A stretch of 64,000 nt of DNA, taken from the NCBI GenBank assembly GCA_030544215.1, contig JARZZO010000011.1, positions 15,858,001 through 15,922,000 on the forward strand, in the 5' to 3' direction. The notes below the pieces were generated by a model that ran no database searches, had not been told where the DNA came from, and was given only the letters and a program-made list of their open reading frames with translations. This document shows positions 12,766 to 25,232 of this stretch, piece after piece (within the stretch, counting starts at the first letter, position 1; each line of letters opens with the position of its first letter). This stretch comes from Zantedeschia hybrid cultivar. Taxonomy: Eukaryota; Streptophyta; Magnoliopsida; Alismatales; Araceae. The position numbers were made by a program, and so were the translations under genes.

Positions 12766-13403
12766 GTGTAATACTTGCTGCTGACTCTTAAACTAAGTCA
12801 TCTTGTAATGGAACATGTCATTAGTCTAGTTAGGTAGACGGCACAAGGATTGAACAACTTTTTCAACGAGTGAGTCATATAAGTATTAAATGCAAGCGCA
12901 TGATTATGAGCGTGACAAATGTGTGTAGGTATAATAATTATTTCATGAACATGATAAATACTATTTGTTATGTCTATGAAATATTTGTCACGCCTAAAAA
13001 ATATTTGTCATCTCTACAAATTTGTATACATTTTTTTTGCCATGACAAATATTTTACGGACATGACAAATAGTATTTGTCATGTCTACAAAGTATTTGTC
13101 ACGCCTAAAAAGTATTTATCATCCTTACGCATGTGTATAAATTTATACACATGATAAATATTTTTTTACGTATGATAAATATTTCGTAGACACGACAAAT
13201 ATTATTTGTCATATACCTATTGAATATTTGTCATAAGTACACACATTTGTCACGTCTAAAATTCTGCGCTCGAATTTAATATTTGTGTGACTCACCCATT
13301 GAAAAAATTATCCAACCCATTTGCTCATGTTCATCTGGTCCAATGATATCTTGCATTAGAAAGTGACTCAACTTGCTGCACTAAGATTCAATGTAGCAAG
13401 TAT
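12766..13403 (+). mobile_element. Foldback element with ACAAATA arrays, copy 1
   Basis: Inverted arms of about 150-200 bp: the left begins GTAATACTTGCTGC, the right is the near-complement ending at 'gtagcaagtat'. Between them lie many copies of 'gacaaata' and 'tatttgtc' in both orientations, some forming perfect small hairpins such as 'catgacaaatagtatttgtcatg' at about 13061-13083. A 111-bp segment is tandemly duplicated (starts near 12951 and 13062). The element shares arm sequence with 16681-17174. No clear target duplication here. The open frame at 12870-13154 is a by-product of the repeats. Confidence 0.7.
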
Positions 13404-13916
13404 AAGGTCCACGGTCCTTCCACCTTTCCCTTTGTAAAATTCGAGTGACTTAAGTTGGTGACTTCACTCACCTGACCCATTTAACCCCCAACCTAAACCC
13501 ATTTCCGTGGAACTGCTGTGCTAGTACAAACAAATCCACTAAAACATACATAAAACGTAGGTTCGCTCTTTTAGGTCAACTACACCATGTTCCTAATAAA
13601 GTTCAAAACATATAAACTCACGTAGGGAGGGCAATAACAAACATTTTAATTTGATTTTCCTTGAAACTTTCCATAATTAAGTTTGTTATAGAGGACATTT
13701 GAATCGTAACAAATTATAAGTTGTTTTTTATTTTCACTTTCATCATAAAAGAACAGAAATATTAGTATAAGTAATTTTAGGCATATACACCGATCAAATT
13801 TTCCTTCCTAATGTTAATTTTCTCATAAACTACTAACCTCTAATTTAGATCTTTCCATTGAAATCCAAAACCTCACTTAAATAGCCTCTAAAGTTTAGTA
13901 CTCTCCCTTTAAAACA

Positions 13917-14145
13917 ACTAAGATGTAATTTGCTGTGTCATAAAATATTGTAAAATATTATAAATTATTGTAAAATACTTTTCTTATGTTTGGAACACTG
14001 TAAATCGTTTTACTGTTTTTTTTTTTTTTTTTTTTACGTTAGGTGCATCATAATTTGAAATCAGCAGAAAGGTGAATTTTAATAGTCAACTAATTTTGAT
14101 ATATAACATTTTACGATACACCAAACGAGTCTTGATCAATTGAAA
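13917..14145 (+). mobile_element. MITE with TTTGGTGTATCGTAAAAT termini
   Basis: The left end 'taatttgctgtgtcataaaa' and the complement of the right end 'cgtttggtgtatcgtaaaat' form an inverted repeat of the same family as 10379-10690. It contains a T run at about 14018-14034. Non-coding. Confidence 0.5.
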
Positions 14146-14907
14146 TATGTTGAAACCCAAAAATAATTTCAAGTAAAAGCTGCACCAAACACGTCCTTAG
14201 AATTGTTTTTAGTGTCTAACTATCTTTGAAGGTCTCAATTAGGAAATTTAAATGAGATTTAATTGCAGAATTCAGTTAATTATGAAAATTATATTATCTG
14301 AAGGTCTGAACTAAGAAACCATCGTGTCTGCTTCCTACGAGAGATCTATGCTCATATTTGTTTTATACGTATCATGTGAATGTTACGTTTATTATTAGGA
14401 AAATTTATTCACGAGGGATTCATACCACATACTATAAGCTGCCCTAGTTTTTAATGCTCACCAATTAGTTGTTAGATTTAACATGAAACGGCCTATTTAT
14501 TTTGAAGATTTACCTTGAAGAAAGCTAAGCGAGTTAAGTTGGGTCAGAAAAGTTAACACGAGTTAATCATTTTTTATACGCATAAATTAATTTTACTATA
14601 TTTTCCTACTGTAAAATGATGTAAAAGACTGTGAAACATTGATGTTTTTCATTTCCTAACATGTGTCCGCCATAAATATTCATGTTTTAAAATGTGATCA
14701 ACTATCATAACATTCATTTTTCTTCAATTTTGAATTTTAGTGCGAATCACTGCAAACTAAAATCTAAAATAAAAAAATCAATAATTTAAAACTGAAGATT
14801 TTTTATATTTTATCACACGCTAAAGAAAAACTTTGAGTCAAGCCAGCTTTGGAGTCTTATGTAAATATGCCATTCAACAAAAAAGTTGGTTCGGCTAAGG
14901 ACTACAA

Positions 14908-15572
14908 ATAGATATCCGAGTTCTAATTATCAACTTCGTTTACGGAAGTCCATTAAAGACCACGTTAAGTTATGAGAAATAAAAATAGATTTTCAATTAT
15001 TGTAGAAGTAAACAATGAAAAAAATCTTTTTGCATCTGCTAATCCATTTCCATTTTCACATTATCATGTATCTTATATATATTATTTTACAAAGTGAAAA
15101 ATTGAACTTATTGGATGGGTTCCTCCCATATCCAATGGTGAGAATATCTTTTGATAGTTTAACAAAAGTTAAATCGTTGTAAGAAGTTAGAAACTTTTTT
15201 AAGATTTAATATGACTTTATGGTTCATGGTTCGAGTAGATTTATATGTAAATTTAGACAATAGATAAAGTAGATTTCAAAGTTCATAGATTACAATGATT
15301 TACATGAATTAAAACTTTGTAGGTTTGAAATTTTTAATTATTAGAAGAAAGCTTATTGGAAGTAAATATCAACACTAGTTTAGAATAGCTTCTTATTATA
15401 CCGATGACAATAGTAGAAACTTCCGTTTACCTCCGCATTTGTTTTCAACTTTTAATTTATAAGCGAAAATAGATGCGGAAGTAGAATTACACATTTCCCT
15501 TTTCACTTATGTCTCCAATCAACTTTATAAGAAATGGAAGCAAAATGTGTCATTCCATTTCATCTCTCTAAC
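14908..15572 (-). mobile_element. hAT-like miniature element, copy 2 (inverted)
   Basis: Aligns by eye, in reverse complement, with most of the element at 556-1274: 'gatatccgagttctaattat' at the left, then 'ttaaagaccac.gttaagttat', the AT-rich centre, then the 'cttccgtttacctccgca' and 'tttataagaaatggaag' blocks. The terminal repeats have decayed more than in copy 1. Non-coding. Confidence 0.6.
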
Positions 15573-16671
15573 CTACTTGCAATCTTAATTAATTAGGATG
15601 GTATAAATGGGAGGAAGGTTTCACCTTCTACCACGTTGAGGAGATATTTTCATCACCTTAAATGTGAAAGAGATGTTAAAATTGGAAATTTACCATACTA
15701 TACTGTAAACCAAATTTCACAGATTAATATATATAAATTCACTTGAGGAAAGTGAGTTGGATGTAGTTTCTACATACTAGAATACAATTGCCAAAATATA
15801 TTCTCTCTATGTTTTTTTTTGTGTGTATTTCAAATATGCCTTTTCCATATTAGGTTCGTACCTATCAATTCGACTCCCTTCCCCCACTAGAAAAAAAGCA
15901 CACACATACACAAAAAGAAAAAAAAAGATCAATCCTCACTTAACTATGTTGAGTCCATTCTCGCATCTTATTACTTGGGACTATAGTTTTTGGTGAGCCA
16001 ACTTTGGACCGTTACAAGTCAATTTGACTTATTAAACTCATTCAACTTAAGTATAATTTAGATTAATTGAGTAAAGTTTGATTACTTGAGAATATGTTGT
16101 GTGGAATTGACCCCTCAAGTTCATTTAACCAGTCCTAAACCCACATACTTAAGAGGTTATTTCGCAACCCTACATGCAATCTTACCAAACCTCGACCATG
16201 AATGCCCCCTTCTCTTGTTCTCTTTCAAATTCTAAATTGCCAATCGGAAACTCGCCATTTATACACCTTTTTCCAAAGGCCGCCTATGCCCCTTTGCACT
16301 TCTTTTGTGCCTCTTCTCTTCTTTTGTCTTTCCTAAATATAGTTAGAGGGAGATGGTCAATTATACTTTAGGATAATCTACTCACCATTTGTGATGTGCC
16401 ACTGTTTCACAAAATGACCAATCAAGATCATCATCAACGACTAGGGTCACTTTTCTTCTAAACTTCGTCCACTTGCTCCCCATCCCCAACCAGGCCCATA
16501 TTCTTCTCTCTCTACTGTCTTTAATGAGTAATAAGAGGGCCTATAACCATACAGAAGAACCACGACTATAGGATGCAAAGGGAAGCCACATTCTGCAGTG
16601 CACTCCTAAGCTGTCACCTTGAGAAGACTTCACCCTCCCTCTTTCTCCCCATGTTGTGAGGGTTGTCAAGT
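15573..16671. other. Gene-free stretch
   Basis: No gene, RNA or clear repeat recognised. The 65-codon open frame at 16174 has no recognisable family and no splice or promoter context. Confidence 0.4.
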
Positions 16672-16680
16672 TGGTGGTAG

Positions 16681-17174
16681 GAGTAATACTTACTGACTGT
16701 CAGTACAGTAAGTTGAGTTATCTTGTAATATAAGATGTCATTAGTCCAACTGGATAGGAGACATATAGGTTGAACAACTTTTTCAACGACTGGACACACA
16801 AGTATTGAATGCGAGTGCAGGATTCTAGACGTTAACAAATGTGTGTACGCATGACAAATACTCTGTAGGCATGTGCCTCTAAAATATTTGTTATGTCAAA
16901 AAAGTTGTATATAGATATGTAGAGATGATGAATACTTTTCAAGCATGACAAATGTTTCATGGACATGATAAATAGGTATTTATCATGTCCATAGAATATT
17001 TGTCACGCATACGCACATTTGTCACGTTCAAAATCCTGCACTCATATTTAATACTTGTGTGGTTTACTCATTAAAAAAGTGTTATCAACCCATGTCCTTC
17101 TACTCAATTGGACCAATGGCATCTTGCATTGCAAGCTGACTCAACTTAGATCCTCGGTGCGGCAAGTATTACTT
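16681..17174 (+). mobile_element. Foldback element with ACAAATA arrays, copy 2
   Basis: Begins GAGTAATACTTACTG and ends GGCAAGTATTACTT. The flanking 9-mers are TGGTGGTAG (16672-16680) and TGGTTGTAG (17175-17183), a 9-bp target duplication with one mismatch. The arms of about 160 bp match those of 12766-13403. The centre carries scattered 'acaaata' and 'tatttgt' motifs. A non-autonomous Mutator-like element by duplication size. Confidence 0.75.
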
Positions 17175-17448
17175 TGGTTGTAGAAGGGGCATGCCAAGGT
17201 TAGGACTCCATCCTACGAGTTGTACCCTCATATTGAGTTGGATTTGGATTGACCCCGAACCTTTCCAAGTTTAAATTAATGTTCACCTCAATCCAATCTA
17301 ATCCAACATCTCACTTGCATCTTTATTATCACTCAACTTTTTCAATTTTTTTTTTAAAATAACATTTTCAAGTTATTTTTGGGTCCACTTGGGCCAAAAA
17401 TCTAGGCAAAGTTAGGCCCAACCCAATGACGAGGGGTGAGGGCAACGC

Positions 17449-18005
17449 TAGGGCCGCAAATGAACCAATGCCCTTGATGAACAACTCGTTTGACTACTCT
17501 ATAAGAGCTCGACTTGACTCATTTATTAAGTTAAATAAATAAGTTTGAACGAAAAATTGAGCTCGGTTCACTGAACGAGCCAAGCTTAAACATAGGCGAA
17601 CTCGACTCGATATGCTCACGAATAAACTTGTCTAAGAACTCGTTTTAATGCTCGGTAAGAACTTGTCTAAGTACCTGTTAAGATTTTTTTAAGTATTTTT
17701 TTAATTATTTTATTCATAAATAAACTTAATTAATAATATATTTAATATCATGTAGCATTTTCTATCTGTAGGTGCAAAAAAACTTGCTATTCACCGTGAT
17801 TTAGTTTGAGTTTATATATTCAAGTAAAAAAAATTGAACTGAATGTATCTTAGATTCATTGAGCTACTTGACTCGAAATCATTTAATATCTGAACAATCC
17901 AAATTTAAACAATGATCATAGATATTTGGCTTGATCTCAAATTCGATTAAAATTAATTAAATCAAGGTTGCACAGAGTAAAACTCTCAAGTCGTTTGCAC
18001 CCTTA
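17449..18005 (+). mobile_element. hAT-like miniature element (GAGCTCG type)
   Basis: The left end 'tagggccgcaaatgaac' and the complement of the right end, 'taagggtgcaaacgac', form a short imperfect inverted repeat. The interior has 'gagctcg', 'actcgactcg' and 'cgaacga' words typical of such elements. No open frame. Confidence 0.45.
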
Positions 18006-18346
18006 ATCTGCAGCACCACCCGATGGGCCCAATCCAACCCCCACCAGAAAACCCACACCCGCACGCACCCTGGCGTGCCGGTGCCGCCCAGTCGCCCGCC
18101 CATCATCATCACAATCAGTGGGCCCAGCCGGAGATAGGTCCACGGATCTGACGGTACAGACCCACCATCCTCCGGGCCAGTGCAACCCCTCAGATCACCC
18201 CGCGTACCCCACACCACAGCAAAAATATCCTCTGATCCTTAGGGTATTGGAGTACAATATACGAAAATACCGTGGAAGTTTTTGATTGGTTGGGTCTATT
18301 ACGCCAGGGCTCAGAAAAGTTCCCTTGTGGGGGTTCCACCGACGGC

Positions 18347-18355
18347 TTTATAACG
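18347..18355 (+). promoter_or_regulatory. TATA-box-like site of the kinase gene
   Basis: 'TTTATAACG' lies just before a pyrimidine-rich, GC-rich stretch (18380-18600) typical of a plant 5' leader. Transcription would start near 18380. The start codon is at 19405, so a leader intron is likely, with an acceptor TTTATCAG near 19335. Inferred from sequence only. Confidence 0.4.
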
Positions 18356-19404
18356 CCCCCGCCACGCCTTTCCACATTTTTGAGGGGAGGAAGAAAACAA
18401 AAAGCGAAGGCACCACTTTACCCCCTCACCTCCCCTCTTCTCCCGGCGTCGCTTTCACGGCCTCGCCCTTCGCCTCTGCCGCCCGCGGCGGAGCAAACGG
18501 ATCAGGGGGAGCTGGGGGGGGGGGCGCTGCGAATCGCCCGTGGGCGCGCACAGATCTGAGCGGTTGGATCCCCGGCGTCGTGGGTCGTCGGCGTTAGAGT
18601 GTTCCCTCTGGACTCGGTGATTCCGTGGCTTCCTCTTTTTCTTCTTCTTCTTCTTCCTTTTCTTTTTCTCTTCTTATCGGTGTTTGGTTTCCGAGTTCTT
18701 GGCTTTATCCATCGCGTTTGGATCTGGGCTGGGTGGGGTATAGTGGGTTCGGGTGCTTTGGTTGGATTGGCGCGCATGTTTTCGGGAATTTCGGTGGGCT
18801 TTCAGCTCCCCGGGAGCTGGTTCTGGGATGAAAGAGAGAATCTTTTATGTTGTTTTAAGCCTGTGTTTTGATCTGTGGGTGATGAGACTTGCATGGGATG
18901 CGATGGGCTGGGTGTCCGCCAGGTGTTGGTCGTGTTTTAGTAAATTTGGTGTCTTTAAAAGCGTGGAATCTGGCAGAGGAAACGCCGGGTCTTGCTTCTG
19001 TGGAGATAATGCAGACTGGTGAATCGTGGCAGATGGGTCGTGGCGGGTCTGATGTAAAATTCAGGTCTTGTCGTTTTTTAGATCTGAATATGAGCAATTC
19101 GACACGTTCTTGTGGAGCAATCCACCTGAAAAAATATATTGGATCTTGGAAACCATGAGTGTCGGAAGTTTTATCTAAAACCTGAATATGCAATGAGAAG
19201 GAACTCCATTAGTTGATGCCATGGAACATGCCATTAATCGTGTAGTTTTCAGAAATTTTTTTGCACGGATCAATACTTGCTGTTCAAAAGTTTGAACTGG
19301 GTTTCCTTGACTGCTTATTTTGTGTATTTTATCAGCAAAGGGCGTCTTCTTGCTTGTGGATTAGCACCAGTGACTGAGCTTGAAGTGATCGAGCACTTTT
19401 AATC

Positions 19405-22400
19405 ATGTGGAGGTTGAAACAGTTCATGCCAAAGGAGCCAGCCGGCTTAGAAGGCCGCACAGTTGATGTCGGAAATGTAAAAGTCCATGTGCGAAATGCC
19501 ATAGCTGAGGGTGGATTCTCTTGTGTCTATCTGGCCAATGATGCTATGCATCCATCAAAGCAGTATGCTTTGAAGCACATAATCTGCAACGACGAAGAAT
19601 CACTTGATTTGGCAAAGAAGGAAATCTCTGTGATGAAGCTTCTCAAGGGGCATCCCAATGTCGTTATGCTTCATGCAACTATGATTTTTGATTTGGGTCG
19701 GACGAAGGAGGTGATGCTTCTGATGGATTTTTGTGACAAGTCGCTGGTTACTGTGCTGGAAAACAGAGGTGCAGGTTACTTTGAGGAGAAGCAAGTTCTC
19801 TTGATTTTTCGGGACGTGTGCAATGCTGTGTTTGCTATGCACTGCCAGTCCCCACCAATTGCTCATAGGTGTGGAACATAGTATTTTAACATTTTTTATT
19901 GCATAAATTTGTTGATTAATGTTATTTAGTCATCTGCTCCTTTACAGTTCTCTGAAGTTTAAGAATATTATTCTAGTAGATAAGTGATCTTTCCTTCTTT
20001 TTATTACAATTATTATTTTTTTACTATGTGAGAATTGTGTGGTGGCGTTCATCTTGGGACTTTTTATATCTAACGACTGTGTATATGACCTTCAAAGAAT
20101 TATGGTTGCTTGTTCCATTATTTCTATCAGGCCTGCAAAATGATATGAATTTACAGCTATTTTTAGTTACAGTATGTAAAGGGTTCATACAGAAGTGATA
20201 AAATCCATGTGAATATGAAGCAGTTTTATGAAAGACTTATGTTTCCTTGATGTGCCTTATTCTGTGTCTTCCTTTTCCCCTCCTTTTCCAAGATCTCACA
20301 ATGGGGAGATTTATTTAATCAAGCTGCTGCTTTGTCTCTGGGTGGTTGGTCCTGGATTTACCATCTAATAAATGGGTAAGCTAGGGTGCAGCTTTGGGTG
20401 TCCTGGAGTCTACTTGGCCCAGTGGATCAGGTATTATTTAGGAATACCCCCCAACCAAAGAAAAAGAAGGATGACAGTCTAGTTGGCATTATTCTCTATT
20501 ATTCTCTAATGGCAACATAGTTTGAATGCTGACATCTCAAGCCATTTGCTTTATCACATATTTTTTAGATTTATGATCCTCACCCTCCCTGCAGAGATCT
20601 GAAAGCTGAAAATCTGTTACTCGGTGCTGATGGTGCTTGGAAATTATGTGATTTTGGTAGCACGTCTACAAATCATAAGTGCTTTGATCGGCCTGAAGAG
20701 ATGGGTATTGAAGAAGATATTATCCGGAAGCATACAACGCCTGCTTATAGAGCGCCAGAGGTTCAATCCATACTAATTTACTTTTTATTATTTTTTCTTT
20801 GATTATTTATTTCTATTTTTAAGGTATAGAAAAGCCAGTCATTTATTGCTCTTTACTTCTTGATTGTAGATGTGGGACTTATTCAGAAAAGAAGTTATAA
20901 GTGAAAAGGTTGACATCTGGGTAAGTTGAAGATATGTGTTCCTTTCGAAAGAAATTGTGTCTTGCACCGCCAAATTTATTAGAAAATAGATAAAGGTAGT
21001 AAATACAAACAAGGAAGGAGAAGTTCATCACCCTCCAAACATCACAAATAAAGATTCTTTCTTTGTTTTTTGTTTTTTTTGAAAGTGGATGATATCACAA
21101 TTGTATTAAAGATGAAAAAAGAGGGGATATACAAGTATGACCACCACATTCACATCACCCCTTGTACAAAAGAAAGCACCAAGCAGGTCTAACCATTACC
21201 CCTCCCTTAACGGAACAAAAAGTGGTGTGTTAACAAATGACTCATCACAAAAAGCAGAAACGTACTCTCACTTTCACAGTTCACACAAACAAATATCACC
21301 ATACTTTCTAGAATGAGAGCTTCGTTTATGAAATTCTCCTATTCCTTTCACTCAGGTTTGCCCTATCGCTGATGCATATTGGATCTTATCATCCCGATAC
21401 GATATGATACCAATATGACTCCTGCCGACTCGCACGAGTCACATGATTTAGGCTTACTTTTGGCTTTTGTAAGATTCTTTAATTTTGTGAATAATTATGA
21501 CATAAATAAACTTTTAGCTCCAGTGGTTTATTAATAACAATGACTTTTAAGTCATGGGAGAAATCTACCCTATTAATCAATATAAAAGTGTAGATTACCT
21601 ATAAAATTAGAGGGAAAAAGTCCAACTATTTACCAACTAGAGAAAAAAATCCAATTATTTATCATATTAGGAAAAAAGTCTACTTAATAAGATACAAGTC
21701 ACATCGAGTAGGCTTGAGCCAGATGGTCCGGATCACAATGACATGTCTCTGATCGCGGCATATCACACAAGTCTGCCAGAGTCTCATCAAGTCGGCACGA
21801 GTCACATATGAGTCGGCATGAGTTGGTCCAAGTCGCATCGAGTTGGCTCGAGTTAGATGTGACCCGGCGGCTCGAACCATCCCAACGGTTCGGACTCATC
21901 CAGATATGAGTTAACTCGTACGAGTCGATCCGGTACGATGATACGGCAAACCATGCAGTTTCACCCCAAATTGCCTAGATTGTTGCATAGAGGATCATCC
22001 ACCAAATCTGCACATCTTCTTTGGGAAGAGATGGCTACCCCGGGAAAAGAGTAGCTGATCAGTGAACGCTCCAGTGATTCTGTTACTCATCAAAACAACA
22101 AAATGACTAGGTAGACAAACAAGTGCTGGGAACAAAAAACATCACTCCCCTCCTTAGCCAAAAGGAAGAACTAACTGAATCAGGACAATATTCCCAACTG
22201 CAAGTCTACTTCACGGGAGTGAGAAACTGCCACGTGGTTTATGTGTCAAATAGTAGATAGGATTGGTTAACCTTAGTTCACCTAAGCATCTGACATATGG
22301 AACATTTAGCCACAATATCTTGCTTGTGTTTTATTTCACAGCTTCAGCTTCAAATTCTGTGTTTCTTTTGAAAGAGAAGTTGCCTGGGCATTTGAACTCT

Positions 22401-24891
22401 TTGTAGAGATGTTTTGCAATGAATTTATTCAAGTTGTGTTTTCTTGGGTATATCAATTATCTGTATGCATAACCATTTCACGAGAACGTACACTGTTTTT
22501 AAAAGTGGCCTCCTTAATGCCTAGGAGACCCACGTAGGCACCTCAGATAGGTTAACTGCGTTGAAAGAATTCCACCTTTAAATGGTTTTATTCCGCTGGT
22601 TTATTCCTTGTGTGAATACCTAAACATCCTTGGGGAATGGGGATACATTGCATGACATGCTATATCGCTAGATATTTGCATATATCTAGAGAGGACTTAA
22701 TAACATGAGTAATGTTCTTTTGTGGATATCAAGCTAGCTTCATTGGTATTTCATGTTTCTTAGTGGTTAGAGTTGCACTAGAAACAAAAAGAGGCTACAT
22801 TAACTTGGGTCAATCTGTGGAAGAAAAAATAACAGGGGAAATCATTAAATTGCTTTGAATTTTCATCCCTTCGAGCATCATGCAGACTAGTTGGACTCAT
22901 TATTGCAAACTGTGAATTGTGATTTTTCAGTTTTTTTCTGTATACACATATATGCACACCAGAACTGTGTATCTAGCATGGAGCAATTATAGTTCTTAGT
23001 CCGGGCATATACTCCCAAGCTTTCTTATGTCGCATAACAAGGAATTTTGAGATTCGGTAGTATTCAGTAATGAACTCATGACTTGATAGGTATCAAGGAT
23101 GGCAGTACCGGTATCGGTATCGGAGGGTACCGATACCGATACGTACCGGTATCGGTAACCGCCGTATCGGCCGGTACGGGGTCAATTTTGGCCCAGTATC
23201 GGACCGGTATCGGACGGTATTGGTCCAATCATCAAAGCCTTATCCCATTCAAGTCTTTTCTGACTACATATAACCATGTCATGTTAGGTCTTCCCTAAGT
23301 TCTTCTACCCTCCTCCATTCTAATTTGATTATACCTCCCGACCAGTACTGAGCTTGTACGCTAGTGTACATGACCAAACCATTTTAGCATATTCTCTTAA
23401 GCTTAATGTCATTAGGACCTAGGAGGTACACTTGAATCATTATTTATCTATTCATTCCAATTTTTTTCTCTGGTCGTTTTGGCATGGTGTACAGGATTGG
23501 CATGGATTAGATCTATTTGTTAATCTGATCAATTTTTTATTGAATCAATTTGATGTTGATTTGTCCCCAGCCGAGATTGGGCCCAATCACCTATGGAATG
23601 CAGAATCGGCCAATCCCGATTTGGATCGGGATCGGCCCAATTCCGGCCGATCTAGGCCGATTCCGGCCGATCTGATCCCGATTCGGATCGGGATCGGCGG
23701 GTCCCGATTCGGGGACCCGATCCGATCCGGAATTCCTTGCAATCACCTGATATGGGGATCGATCTCAACCAGCTATTGTATTCTAATGGCTGGTTGGAAG
23801 CAACCACTGGGGACCAACTCTAGCGTGTGGGAGAAAGCCTCCAACAGCTAGTTGGGGTTGGGTTGGGGATGACTTGGAGACTATAAATAGCTCCCATTTG
23901 GCCATTCCCAACCCCATGTCAAGTCCTTCTAACCCCCTCCCTCTAAGCACTCTTCTTTCTCTCTCTAACTGTCTTTTTCAATCTCTTCTTGCTCTCATTT
24001 GCGCTCTCAAGCTCTGATTTGCTCTTAAATTGGGCTTGGGGGAATGGCTTACTACAATGATCAGGTCAGCTCCAAAGAGGACATTTTAATGACGTCACAG
24101 TGGCACAAGAGATCAAAAGAAAACATCGTCATCACATTGTGCCACAATGAAGGGTTAAAATGACTTCAGTCTAGAGTCATGACTAACTTGCTTGTTTTAG
24201 GCTTTATGTACCATGGTCATGTAGTTTGTTGTTGTTTTTCTTTCCTTCCTCTACATGCCTGTAGTACTGTTATAGGATGTGATTTTTTTTTTCTATGTGA
24301 AATGATGCCTTTTGCTGCCCAAGTTCTTGAGGGACCTATCTAAGGATAAATATGGATTGTCACAAAAGAATGTGAACAAGTACATGCCCAACATGTAAAG
24401 TTAATGAATTATTATTTTTATCTAATAATGACCATATGGATACAGATAATTCATCAGTTGTGTATGTTGTGCACGTACTTTTTCATAGTCTTTTGGGACA
24501 CTTCCATATGTATTCTTAACCAGGCCCTTCAAAAGTTTGGCCATTGGAAAATGTTCATTTATTGTTTGAAATATAACTGTACAAGTCTCAATGCAAGTCT
24601 ACAAGTTTTAATGTAAGTCTGTGTGTTTTTTGAGTTTTTTATGGATTGCAAAGGTGAACTAGGAGGATCAGGCTTAGATCGGGTGGTCTGATCGGCCAAA
24701 GCCAAACCAATGAGAGCCCGATCTTTGATCCCTCCTTCTATGCTTTCCGCACATCCATCACAACATTCTCATCTCTGCAATACACAGTTTTTGTACATGA
24801 ACTTTTCTCGCAACCCAACACTCAGTGCCATGGTTGGCAGTACCGGCCGATATCGGTACGTACCGGTATCAGCCGGCACCGGTACCGATAC

Positions 24892-24955
<64 letters not shown>

Positions 24956-24958
24956 ATA

Positions 24959-25037
<79 letters not shown>

Positions 25038-25044
25038 ATATGTA

Positions 25045-25075
<31 letters not shown>

Positions 25076-25096
25076 ATATATATATATATGTATATA

Positions 25097-25175
<79 letters not shown>

Positions 25176-25193
25176 ATATATATATATATGTAT

Positions 25194-25232
<39 letters not shown>

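Noticed and set aside
12870..13154. Frame with two similar 37-residue blocks
   Set aside because: The blocks reflect the 111-bp duplication inside a foldback element, not a repeat protein.
12900..13260. Regular short repeats resembling a CRISPR array
   Set aside because: The repeats are only 8-12 bp, occur in both orientations and sit in a eukaryotic foldback element.
18272..19193. Several 60-110 codon frames before the kinase start
   Set aside because: They lie in the GC-rich leader region of the kinase gene, overlap on both strands and show no recognisable domain.
20430..20445. A-box match TGGCCCAGTGG
   Set aside because: No B box follows at a suitable distance, so a SINE is not supported.
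23432..23851. 139-codon plus-strand frame
   Set aside because: It runs through the GATC-rich palindromic repeat in kinase intron 3 and has no domain or splice context.
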